From: an uncultured Collinsella sp.
GTDB taxonomy: Bacteria > Actinomycetota > Coriobacteriia > Coriobacteriales > Coriobacteriaceae
Direction: 5' to 3'
Length of the DNA: 9,709 nucleotides
Assembly: GCA_900547855.1 (NCBI GenBank)
Contig: URIK01000069.1
Location: 1 to 9,709, forward strand
Shown here: positions 1 through 5,290 of the stretch, one piece after another
Layout of the letters: each line of letters begins with the position of its first letter
Position numbering within the stretch: position 1 is the first letter of the stretch
Position numbers and translations under genes: made by a program
Notes under the pieces: model-generated
Seen by the model: the letters and a program-made list of their open reading frames with translations, nothing else
Told to the model about the DNA's origin: nothing
The model's database searches: none

Positions 1-13
1 GTATAAGAGACAG
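1..13 (+). other. Nextera transposon-end (adapter) remnant
   Basis: The first 13 bases, GTATAAGAGACAG, are the 3' end of the Tn5 mosaic end used in Nextera libraries (AGATGTGTATAAGAGACAG). With the full adapter at the other end this is library sequence, not genome. Biological sequence begins at about base 14. Confidence 0.93.
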
Positions 14-169
14 GTTCTTCACTGTTCGTGTTTATTTGAACACATTCGAACATCAACTGCAAGAATTATTTGTTTATCTTTGTTCTTTTTTGAACAAATA
101 CCGTTCACGGATGATTGCTGACCGTTTGAGCCCGGCGCGGACGTAGCGACCGCGTATTCAACAAACAAA
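14..169. promoter_or_regulatory. AT-rich control region of a gene lost beyond the left edge
   Basis: This gene-free stretch is much more AT-rich than the coding DNA. It holds a dyad TTTGTTC-N6-GAACAAA (79-98), directly followed by ACCGTTCACGG (100-110), a motif shared with three other control regions here. Further GTTC/GAAC half-sites lie at about 23-27, 38-41 and 47-50. On the minus strand a weak promoter can be proposed: -35 TTGCAG (62-57), 17-bp spacer, -10 TCAAAT (39-34). I infer that it controls a gene reading leftward off the contig, probably of the same sugar regulon. An 86-codon minus-strand frame crosses this region and the terminator but looks spurious. Confidence 0.5.
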
Positions 170-200
170 AGGGCGGCCGAGAACGTGTCTCGGCCGCCCT
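170..200 (-). terminator. Rho-independent terminator of the membrane protein gene
   Basis: A perfect 13-bp GC-rich inverted repeat (170-182 with 188-200, loop ACGTG) is followed on the minus strand by TTTGTTTGTT. It lies 36 bases past the stop codon of the minus-strand gene at 236-1249. Stem and T-rich tail in that orientation make it a convincing intrinsic terminator. Confidence 0.88.
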
Positions 201-235
201 TCTTACGGTTAATCTTCCAAAGAACGCTTTGCCGC

Positions 236-1249
236 CTACTCAGACTGCCTGCCCTTCTTGGCATGCTTGGACGGAGCACTCAGAAAGCGGCCCGTCAAAT
301 AGTTCGCGGGACCGGAGATATCAATCCCCAGCAGGGTGTGCCCCAGCCACAAAAACGCCGCGAGCACCAGCAATGGAATCACGCACGAGGTCACGATCAT
401 CACGATGACGCCTTCGATAAGGTCGGTCACCTGCTGCACGATCTCGTCGGTCATCTGCTTGGCGCCGCTGGTCACCGACGTGACGAGGCCCGAGGCACCG
501 TCGGCAAGCTGCTCGAGCACGCTCTTGGACTCTGCGGACTCGGTCTTTTTCTTGCTTGTTTTGGAGCTATCGCTATCTGCCGCACTCGCAGCGTCGGCCG
601 CCTTTTGCTCGGCCGCCTCGATGCTAACGCGATACGTTTCATCGACCTTCTGCGACACCCATACGCTCGCGGGCACGAGCGCCATGCCGATCACGGCAAC
701 CACCAGCACGCGCGTCGCCACACGGCGCAGGACAGTGCTCGTGCTCCAGCGCCCGTGAATGCCGAGCGACGCCGCAAAGAGCACCAACGCAAACGGGATT
801 AAGATGCCCAGGCCAACCGACCACAAAATCGTGAGCAAATATTTCTCTAGGTATAGCACGGCAAGCACGATACCAAGGTTGCCTGAAAGCTGTGCGAGCT
901 GCTCGGCAACCGGCGTTCCCGTATCACCCGGCAGCGCGGTAATGCCCGCAGACAGCGCCACGCACGAGGTCGTGAGCGCCAGTACGTTACCTTTCTTTTG
1001 ATCGATGACCTCGATGGTGGAGTCCCAAGTTTTGGTATCGGCAAAATGCGGACGAGCTACAAAGCCCGACAGCAGCGCCAGTACCACGAGCGCAACGATA
1101 AAGCCAATCTGCAGCTTTTTGTTTGCGCACACGACATCGGACAGGCTGGGCTGCAACTCTGTTACCGTCGTGCGCTCGGTTATCTGGACAGGACGTCCAT
1201 AAGCCATCTCGTGCGCATCTGTCTTTTGAATCAATCCGTTGTCCGGCAT
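236..1249 (-). CDS. Polytopic membrane protein of unknown function
   Basis: 337 residues. I do not recognise the family. Hydrophobic segments lie near residues 46-66, 88-106, 122-136, 139-162, 178-198 and 277-306, so about five or six membrane spans are likely. Between the last two is a polar stretch (about 200-276) rich in Ala, Ser, Lys and Glu, with the run TSKKKTESAESK, followed by a helix-like section (QMTDEIVQQVTDLIEG). The C-terminus is basic (KHAKKGRQ). No signal peptide, catalytic motif or nucleotide-binding loop is evident. The start is well supported: AGGAGGT at 1262-1256 sits 6 bases before the ATG. A possible -10 box TATACT is at 1293-1288 without a good -35. The gene is monocistronic, with its own terminator at 170-200, and nothing ties it to sugar metabolism except position. 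A CCGAACGG sequence (1310-1317) upstream is probably chance. Confidence 0.85.
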   Translation of the reverse strand: MPDNGLIQKTDAHEMAYGRPVQITERTTVTELQPSLSDVVCANKKLQIGFIVALVVLALLSGFVARPHFADTKTWDSTIEVIDQKKGNVLALTTSCVALSAGITALPGDTGTPVAEQLAQLSGNLGIVLAVLYLEKYLLTILWSVGLGILIPFALVLFAASLGIHGRWSTSTVLRRVATRVLVVAVIGMALVPASVWVSQKVDETYRVSIEAAEQKAADAASAADSDSSKTSKKKTESAESKSVLEQLADGASGLVTSVTSGAKQMTDEIVQQVTDLIEGVIVMIVTSCVIPLLVLAAFLWLGHTLLGIDISGPANYLTGRFLSAPSKHAKKGRQSE

Positions 1250-1393
1250 TTGGACACCTCCTCATTCCGGCCTGCATTGCGGATGGAAGTATACCCACCC
1301 ATCGAAAAACCGAACGGGAGGGCGTGCAGAAGCTCCAAGACTGCCCCCAACGACTAGTCATTTAAGAACGTCCTCAATGACTATCTCGGGATG

Positions 1394-1460
1394 AGTTGCG
1401 GTGGAATAGGGATTGTTTTGCGCCCGCCGGCCCCTATTCAGTCCCCATTTCACCGCAACT
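1394..1460. repeat. 67-bp palindromic intergenic element (REP/hairpin-like)
   Basis: Outer arms AGTTGCGGTG (1394-1403) and CACCGCAACT (1451-1460) are perfect 10-bp complements. Inner arms AATAGGG (1405-1411) and CCCTATT (1432-1438) form a second stem around a GC-rich apex. It sits between the start of the membrane protein gene and the terminator of lacF, has no T tract and encodes nothing. Its 3' part contains GTCCCCATTTC (1441-1451), which recurs exactly at 6762-6772 just after lacG. This looks like a dispersed intergenic repeat unit, but its copy number cannot be judged from this window. Confidence 0.6.
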
Positions 1461-1474
1461 TGGAGGAGGACAGA

Positions 1475-1507
1475 AAAAGCCCTGCCGCGGGTAGCGGCAG
1501 GGCTTTT
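1475..1507 (-). terminator. Intrinsic terminator of lacF (possibly bidirectional)
   Basis: Perfect 14-bp stem: AAAAGCCCTGCCGC (1475-1488) pairs with GCGGCAGGGCTTTT (1494-1507) around a 5-base loop. On the minus strand it ends in TTTTTCTG, 26 bases after the lacF stop codon. The plus-strand reading also ends in TTTT, so it may stop transcription from both sides. Confidence 0.9.
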
Positions 1508-1533
1508 GGAAGGGGACTTGGTTGTGAGGCTCG

Positions 1534-1872
1534 TTAGGCGAGCTTGGCCTCGAGCTCGGCGATGCGCTTGTAGGCATCGATGGTAAAGCGGGTCTGCTTC
1601 TCCAGGATCATAGTGGTCATGAGAGTGTCCTGAGCGTGAGCCATGATGAAGGTCATCTCCATCTCGCCACCGCCGGCCTCCTGCGAAAGCAGTTTGGTCT
1701 GCGTGTCGTGGGCACCGATGAGCGCATCGCTGGCATCCTTGTGCAGCTGTTCGGCCTTCTCAAAGTCACCCTCGCGAGCAGCATCGAGCGCTGCAAGCAG
1801 ATCGGTCTGGGCGTCACCTGCGTATGCGACGATCTCGAATCCAACCATCGAGATTTCTTCTTTGGTTGCCAT
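1534..1872 (-). CDS. lacF: PTS lactose/cellobiose-family EIIA component
   Basis: 112 residues, slightly longer than the usual ~105 of the family. This is the soluble phosphocarrier that accepts phosphate from HPr and passes it to the EIIB domain. The diagnostic motif MAHAQDTLMT places the phosphorylated histidine at His79 and the metal-coordinating aspartate at Asp82, matching His78/Asp81 of LacF. The protein is predicted all-helical, with the family's N-terminal EISMVGFEIVAYAGDAQ and a C-terminal helix ending AELEAKLA. ATG at 1872 has AAAGGAA (1885-1879) 6 bases upstream. It lies downstream of the LacI gene on the same strand, separated by 214 bp that carries its own motif cluster, so it probably has its own promoter. 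The matching EIICB (3449-5224) is on the opposite strand, beyond the regulator. The lactose assignment rests on the EIICB and GH1 partners; the EIIA alone would also fit cellobiose or chitobiose. Confidence 0.9.
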   Translation of the reverse strand: MATKEEISMVGFEIVAYAGDAQTDLLAALDAAREGDFEKAEQLHKDASDALIGAHDTQTKLLSQEAGGGEMEMTFIMAHAQDTLMTTMILEKQTRFTIDAYKRIAELEAKLA

Positions 1873-1973
1873 ATTGCGTTCCTTTCACATATGAACCAAT
1901 GGAGAGCATCGCGTCCGGGCATACGCGCTGCGTTGTGTATGACAGAAACAATAACATTCAAACAAAAAAGAAC

Positions 1974-1996
1974 AGCTCAAAACGTAATTTCGAGCT
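1974..1996. promoter_or_regulatory. 23-bp imperfect palindrome upstream of lacF
   Basis: AGCTCAAAA (1974-1982) and TTTCGAGCT (1988-1996) are complementary at 8 of 9 positions around CGTAA. It immediately precedes the GAACGGT repeat pair. It could be a protein-binding site or a small hairpin in a leader RNA; nothing here decides between them. Confidence 0.4.
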
Positions 1997-1998
1997 AT

Positions 1999-2026
1999 GA
2001 ACGGTCACTTTTCGCCCGTGAACGGT
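1999..2026. promoter_or_regulatory. Paired GAACGGT sites, 21 bp apart
   Basis: GAACGGT occurs at 1999-2005 and 2020-2026, exactly 21 bp apart, or two helical turns, so both would face the same side of the DNA. The second copy is part of the longer motif CCGTGAACGGT (2016-2026), which recurs at 100-110 and, with one change each, at 3204-3214 and 8170-8180 (reverse orientation). The bound protein is unknown. Confidence 0.55.
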
Positions 2027-2086
2027 TTTTAAACCAATCTGAACAATATCAAACACAATTATCGGCAACCCAAACAGGACCGCACC

Positions 2087-3091
2087 CTAACACAAATCGC
2101 GCACCGTATCGCCCTCTACAAGCACACCGGGGATCAGCATGTGCTCCACGCCAGACGCACCCCCATCGGCGCCGGCAATCTTGTCGACCGCCCACATGCC
2201 GACGCGCTTGTTGTCAAAGCGCACCGTGGTCAGGCGACAATCGGGCACGATATCGCCCAGGCTGTCATCAACACCCGCCACGCTCACGTCCTCGGGCACA
2301 CGCCTTCCGCACGACTCGAGCCCGCGAATGCAGCCGTATGCCATGGCATCGTTGGAAGCATAAATGGCCGTACAGGTCGGATCTTCCGCCAGAGCCTGAC
2401 CGGCAGCATATCCGCTCTGTGCCGTCCAATCCCCACGGACGAGTCGCGGCGGCTCAATTCCATGCGCGCGCAATGTCTCGCGCCAGCCTTCCTCGCGCCG
2501 CATGCCCGAAAGCGAGCGCTCGGGACACGAGATAAAGTGCACGGTTTTGTGCCCCCGCCCCAGCAAGTACTCGACCACCTGGCGCGAGCAATCGAACTGG
2601 TCGTTATCGACCGTTGAACAGAGCGGATGCTCCAGCATCGTAACGAGCACCGTCTGCATGCCGGGCAGCGGCTCGAAGGTGCCAAAGTCCGCCGGCATGC
2701 GATTCATGATCACGACCATGCCGTCTACCGGCAGCGCGCTCATGCGCGACGATGCGCTCTCGAGGGTATACGGATGCCCATCTACTTTAGTGAGGGTGAT
2801 GGCATAGCCATGTTTGTCGGCCGCGGCGGCAAAGCCCTCCATACGGTCGAGGTTGCCGGTACCGGTAATGTTGAACATGGCGACGCCGACGGTCTTAAAC
2901 TTGCCACGGCGCAGCGATCGACCGGCAAAATTGGGGCGATACCCCAGCTCGCGCATGGCGGCACGCACGCGTTCCTTGGTCTCGGGGCGCACACTGGGCG
3001 AATCGTGCACGGTGCGCGAGACCGTCTGCTCCGAGACGCCCGCGAGGCGCGCCACGTCTTTGACGGATACCGATTTTTTAACAGCGGCCAT
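2087..3091 (-). CDS. LacI-family transcriptional regulator (first copy)
   Basis: 334 residues, the normal LacI-family length. The N-terminal helix-turn-helix is VSVKDVARLAGVSEQTVSRTV (about residues 8-28), followed by the third helix and the hinge motif RPNFAGRSLRRG, with the expected minor-groove leucine at Leu60. From about residue 65 a periplasmic-binding-protein-like effector domain follows, ending in the family signatures AIYASNDAMAYG, VPEDVSVAGVDD and LTTVRFD. It is divergent from lacE, and an operator-like palindrome lies 14 bp before its ATG (3105-3120), suggesting autoregulation. The ATG at 3091 has only a weak purine-rich leader (AGAAAGA) but gives the standard N-terminus. Its recognition helix is almost the same as that of the second regulator (SEQTVSRTV against SRQTVSRVV). 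I infer a repressor of the lacE-lacG operon and perhaps lacF; the ligand is not determinable. Lactose PTS operons of Firmicutes usually use DeoR-type LacR or an antiterminator instead. Confidence 0.92.
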   Translation of the reverse strand: MAAVKKSVSVKDVARLAGVSEQTVSRTVHDSPSVRPETKERVRAAMRELGYRPNFAGRSLRRGKFKTVGVAMFNITGTGNLDRMEGFAAAADKHGYAITLTKVDGHPYTLESASSRMSALPVDGMVVIMNRMPADFGTFEPLPGMQTVLVTMLEHPLCSTVDNDQFDCSRQVVEYLLGRGHKTVHFISCPERSLSGMRREEGWRETLRAHGIEPPRLVRGDWTAQSGYAAGQALAEDPTCTAIYASNDAMAYGCIRGLESCGRRVPEDVSVAGVDDSLGDIVPDCRLTTVRFDNKRVGMWAVDKIAGADGGASGVEHMLIPGVLVEGDTVRDLC

Positions 3092-3104
3092 AGGTCGATC
3101 TTTC

Positions 3105-3120
3105 TATGTCAACGATGCCA
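3105..3120. promoter_or_regulatory. Operator-like palindrome before the first LacI gene
   Basis: ATGTCAACGATGCCAT matches the site at 3251-3266 in 14 of 16 positions and keeps the outer ATG...CAT and central ACG. It lies 14 bp upstream of the regulator's ATG, a typical autoregulatory position. It is the weakest of the six copies. Confidence 0.55.
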
Positions 3121-3203
3121 TTGGTGGCACCCTACGCAGTCAAATGAAACGTCTTCAAGTATATCTAACGCCTCCCCCACCATACGCTCACCACCCAAAA
3201 CCT

Positions 3204-3237
3204 ACCGTTCACCGACATTTTTGCTTCCCCGAACGGC
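3204..3237. promoter_or_regulatory. Inverted pair of GAACGG-type motifs
   Basis: ACCGTTCACCG (3204-3214) and CCGAACGGC (3229-3237) present GAACGG half-sites in opposite orientation in the lacI-lacE divergent region. The first is the shared second motif with one base changed. Binding protein unknown. Confidence 0.45.
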
Positions 3238-3250
3238 TTTTGTCGCCCAA

Positions 3251-3266
3251 ATGTTAACGTTGCCAT
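3251..3266. promoter_or_regulatory. Upstream lacE operator (LacI/cre-type palindrome)
   Basis: ATGTTAACGTTGCCAT is a dyad centred on ACGT with outer ATG...CAT, within CAAATG-N10-CATTGTG. A central CpG in a 16-bp dyad is characteristic of LacI-family operators. It lies 120 bp upstream of the second lacE copy, a spacing compatible with looping. It also fits most positions of the CcpA cre consensus. Confidence 0.72.
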
Positions 3267-3301
3267 TGTGCAAACACAGAGCCACCGGGCGGCTCAAACG
3301 T

Positions 3302-3351
3302 TTACGCGTAAGGAATCGACGGTTCGCAGGCACAGGAACCACCGGTTCGCG
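3302..3351. promoter_or_regulatory. Cluster of GGTTC/GAACC half-sites and a TTACGCGTAA palindrome
   Basis: TTACGCGTAA (3302-3311) is a perfect palindrome. After it come GGTTC (3321-3325), GAACC (3336-3340) and GGTTC (3344-3348); the last two form GAACC-ACC-GGTTC. The 8-mer CGGTTCGC is repeated at 3320-3327 and 3343-3350. They lie between the two LacI-type operators of lacE, so they may bind another regulator of this promoter. Confidence 0.45.
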
Positions 3352-3370
3352 TCTTTTTTTGTGTCACAAA

Positions 3371-3386
3371 ATGGTAACGTCAACAT
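3371..3386. promoter_or_regulatory. Promoter-proximal lacE operator
   Basis: ATGGTAACGTCAACAT lies inside a longer dyad CAAAATG-N10-CATTTTG (3367-3390). It abuts the proposed lacE -35 box, so a bound LacI-type protein would interfere directly with polymerase. It is the copy closest to a cre consensus (only one of 16 positions off). Confidence 0.75.
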
Positions 3387-3387
3387 T

Positions 3388-3415
3388 TTGGCAACCGAAC
3401 GTCAAAAGCTACCAT
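3388..3415 (+). promoter_or_regulatory. Proposed lacE promoter
   Basis: TTGGCA (3388-3393, one mismatch to TTGACA), a 16-bp spacer and TACCAT (3410-3415, four of six to TATAAT) would start transcription near 3422. That leaves a leader of about 27 bases containing the ribosome binding site. Chosen by consensus only. Confidence 0.45.
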
Positions 3416-3448
3416 CGTTGCTAACCCACCGACTCTTAGGAGCATTGC

Positions 3449-5224
3449 ATGGAGCAACTCATCGCCATCATCGAAAAGGGCCAGCCCTTTTTCAACGCGA
3501 TCGCCCGCAACAAGTACCTCAAGGCGATCCGCGACGGCTTTATCTCCGTCATCCCCATCATCATCTTCTCGTCCATCTTCTGCCTGGTAGCCTCGGTCCC
3601 CAACATCTGGGGTTTCTACTGGCCCGATGACATCAACAACGCTCTGTGGAAGTGCTACAACTACTCCATGGGCATCCTGGCCATCGCCTGCGCCGCCACC
3701 ACGGCCAAGCACTTCGCCGACGCTCAGAACCGCGCCCTGCCCAAGAATAACCAGATTAACTTTATCTCATGCATGTGCGCGGCCATCATCGGCTTCTTGC
3801 TCCTTTCGAGCGACACGGTCGCCACGGACGCCGCCAGCGGCTTCAACACCACCTACCTTGGTTCCAAGGGCCTGCTGACCGCCTTCATCGCTGCGTTTGT
3901 GACCGGCATCATCTACAAGTTCTTTATCAAGCGCAACATCACCGTCAAGATGCCCGAGCAGGTTCCGCCCAACATCTCGCAGACCTTTAAGGACATCATC
4001 CCCTTCTCCGTCTGCATCACCGTCTTTTGGGTTTTTGACATCGTCTTCCGCGCTGCTTTTGGCTTCTGCTTTGCCCAGGGTGTCATCCAGGTGTTCCAGC
4101 CCCTGTTCACCGCTGCCGACGGCTATATCGGCCTCGCTGTGATTTACGGCGCCATGAGCCTCTTCTGGTTCGTCGGCGTCCACGGCCCCTCGATCGTCGA
4201 GCCCGCCATCGCCGCCGCTCTCGTTGCCAACATGACCGACAACCTAGCTGCGTTCCAGGCCGGCCAGCACGCTTCCGCTGTCCTGACCCAGGGTGCCCAG
4301 TACTTCGTCGTCTGCATGGGCGGCACCGGCGCCACGCTCGTCCTGGTCTTTATGTTCTGCTTCCTGGCCAAGTCTCAGGAGATGCGCGCCGTCGGTAAGG
4401 CCGCCATCGTCCCCGTCTGCTTTGCCGTCAACGAGCCGCTGCTGTTCGCCGCACCCATCGTGCTCAACCCCGTCTTCTTTGTCCCGTTTGTCTTTGCCCC
4501 GATCGCCAACATCTGGATCCTCAAGATCTTTATCGACTTCTTGGGCATGAACGGCTTTATGTACACCCTGCCTTGGACCGTCCCCGGCCCCATCGGCACC
4601 ATCATGGGCCTGGGCTTCCAGCCGCTCGCCTTTGTGATGCTCGCCATCATCCTGGTCGTCGACTTTGCCCTGTACTATCCGTTCTTCCGTGCCTATGACG
4701 CCCAGAAGTGCGCCGAGGAGGCCGAGATCTCCCAGGAGGAGCTCGCCGCCAAGAACGCCGAGAAAGCCGCCAAGCTCAACGATGCCTTCCAGGGCAAGGC
4801 TGACGCCAAGAGCGTTGCCGCCGGCGCTGCTGCCGAGGCCGTGAAGGCCGACTCCCCCGCCGCTTCCGCAGCACCCGCTGCCGAGACAACGACCGCCAGC
4901 GACCTCAACGGCAAGCGCGTGCTCGTGCTCTGCCAGGGCGGCGGAACCTCGGGCCTGCTCGCCAACGCGCTGGCCAAGGCCGCCAAGGAGCGCGGCATTA
5001 ACCTCGAGACCGCTGCCGAGGCCTATGGCAACCACGTGGACATGCTCCCCGACTTTGACCTGGTCGTCCTGGCCCCGCAGGCCGCAAGCTACCTGGCCGA
5101 CCTGCAGAAGGACTGTGAGCGCGTGGGCAACAAGTGCGTCGCCTGCCGTGGCAAGCAGTACATCGAGCTCTCCCAGAACGGCGACAAGTCTCTCGCCTTC
5201 GTGAGTGAGCAACTTTCGAAGTAA
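3449..5224 (+). CDS. lacE: PTS lactose-family EIICB permease
   Basis: 591 residues, the LacE-type fusion of membrane EIIC and cytoplasmic EIIB. EIIC spans about residues 1-415, with many hydrophobic helices and the conserved sugar-site motifs FVGVHGPSIVEP (His245) and NEPLLFA (Glu329), corresponding to the substrate-contacting His and Glu of ChbC-type EIIC. A charged, Ala-rich linker (about 416-485) joins EIIB (about 486-591), which starts with KRVLVLCQGGGTSGLLANAL; Cys495 is the phosphorylated cysteine. It would transport lactose or a similar beta-galactoside across the membrane and phosphorylate it. ATG at 3449 follows AGGAG (3438-3442) with a 6-base spacing. It is the first gene of an operon with lacG, 66 bp apart. 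EIIA is encoded separately at 1534-1872. Two LacI-type operators and GAACGG motifs lie upstream. Cellobiose is the main alternative substrate; the adjacent LacG-type enzyme argues for lactose. Confidence 0.93.
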   Translation: MEQLIAIIEKGQPFFNAIARNKYLKAIRDGFISVIPIIIFSSIFCLVASVPNIWGFYWPDDINNALWKCYNYSMGILAIACAATTAKHFADAQNRALPKNNQINFISCMCAAIIGFLLLSSDTVATDAASGFNTTYLGSKGLLTAFIAAFVTGIIYKFFIKRNITVKMPEQVPPNISQTFKDIIPFSVCITVFWVFDIVFRAAFGFCFAQGVIQVFQPLFTAADGYIGLAVIYGAMSLFWFVGVHGPSIVEPAIAAALVANMTDNLAAFQAGQHASAVLTQGAQYFVVCMGGTGATLVLVFMFCFLAKSQEMRAVGKAAIVPVCFAVNEPLLFAAPIVLNPVFFVPFVFAPIANIWILKIFIDFLGMNGFMYTLPWTVPGPIGTIMGLGFQPLAFVMLAIILVVDFALYYPFFRAYDAQKCAEEAEISQEELAAKNAEKAAKLNDAFQGKADAKSVAAGAAAEAVKADSPAASAAPAAETTTASDLNGKRVLVLCQGGGTSGLLANALAKAAKERGINLETAAEAYGNHVDMLPDFDLVVLAPQAASYLADLQKDCERVGNKCVACRGKQYIELSQNGDKSLAFVSEQLSK

Positions 5225-5233
5225 GTAACGCCC

Positions 5234-5267
5234 AGGGCCAGCCGACCATCCAAGACCGGCTGGCCCT
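5234..5267 (+). other. Intercistronic hairpin between lacE and lacG
   Basis: AGGGCCAGCCG (5234-5244) and CGGCTGGCCCT (5257-5267) form a perfect 11-bp, mostly G-C stem with a 12-base loop, 9 bases after the lacE stop. The following TTCGATTT is a poor T tract, so it is more likely a partial attenuator, an RNA-processing site or a 3'-end stabiliser of the lacE message than a full terminator. It would let lacE and lacG be expressed at different levels. Confidence 0.7.
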
Positions 5268-5290
5268 TCGATTTAGACGATTGGATCATC

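Larger units (their letters stand above)
1873..2086 (-). promoter_or_regulatory. lacF upstream control region
   Basis: This 214-bp AT-rich spacer contains no gene. Reading toward lacF it holds GTTC/GAAC half-sites (2041-2044), the CCGTGAACGGT motif (2016-2026), a second GAACGGT (1999-2005), a 23-bp imperfect palindrome (1974-1996) and a TTCTTTTTTGTTTG tract (1970-1957). That tract resembles the TTGTTC-rich dyad at the left edge. A -35 of TTGTTT (1962-1957) is possible, but no convincing -10 follows, so I do not fix a transcription start. There is no terminator after the LacI gene, so some read-through from the regulator into lacF is plausible. Confidence 0.55.

Noticed and set aside
19..279. 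86-codon minus-strand frame at the left edge
   Set aside because: It runs through the strong terminator at 170-200 and the end of the membrane protein gene, and has no ribosome binding site or recognisable motif.
1974..2026. CRISPR-like short repeats before lacF
   Set aside because: Only two 7-bp repeats, no regular spacers and no cas genes; better explained as binding sites.
4244..5212. Long minus-strand open frame (322 codons) opposite lacE
   Set aside because: Its product is a low-complexity Gly/Val/Asp/Leu-rich chain typical of the antisense of GC-rich genes; the plus-strand EIICB has clear domains and a ribosome binding site.
5234..5267. BglG/LicT-type antiterminator RNA site
   Set aside because: The sequence is a simple GC stem without the bulged RAT consensus, and no BglG-family gene is in the window.
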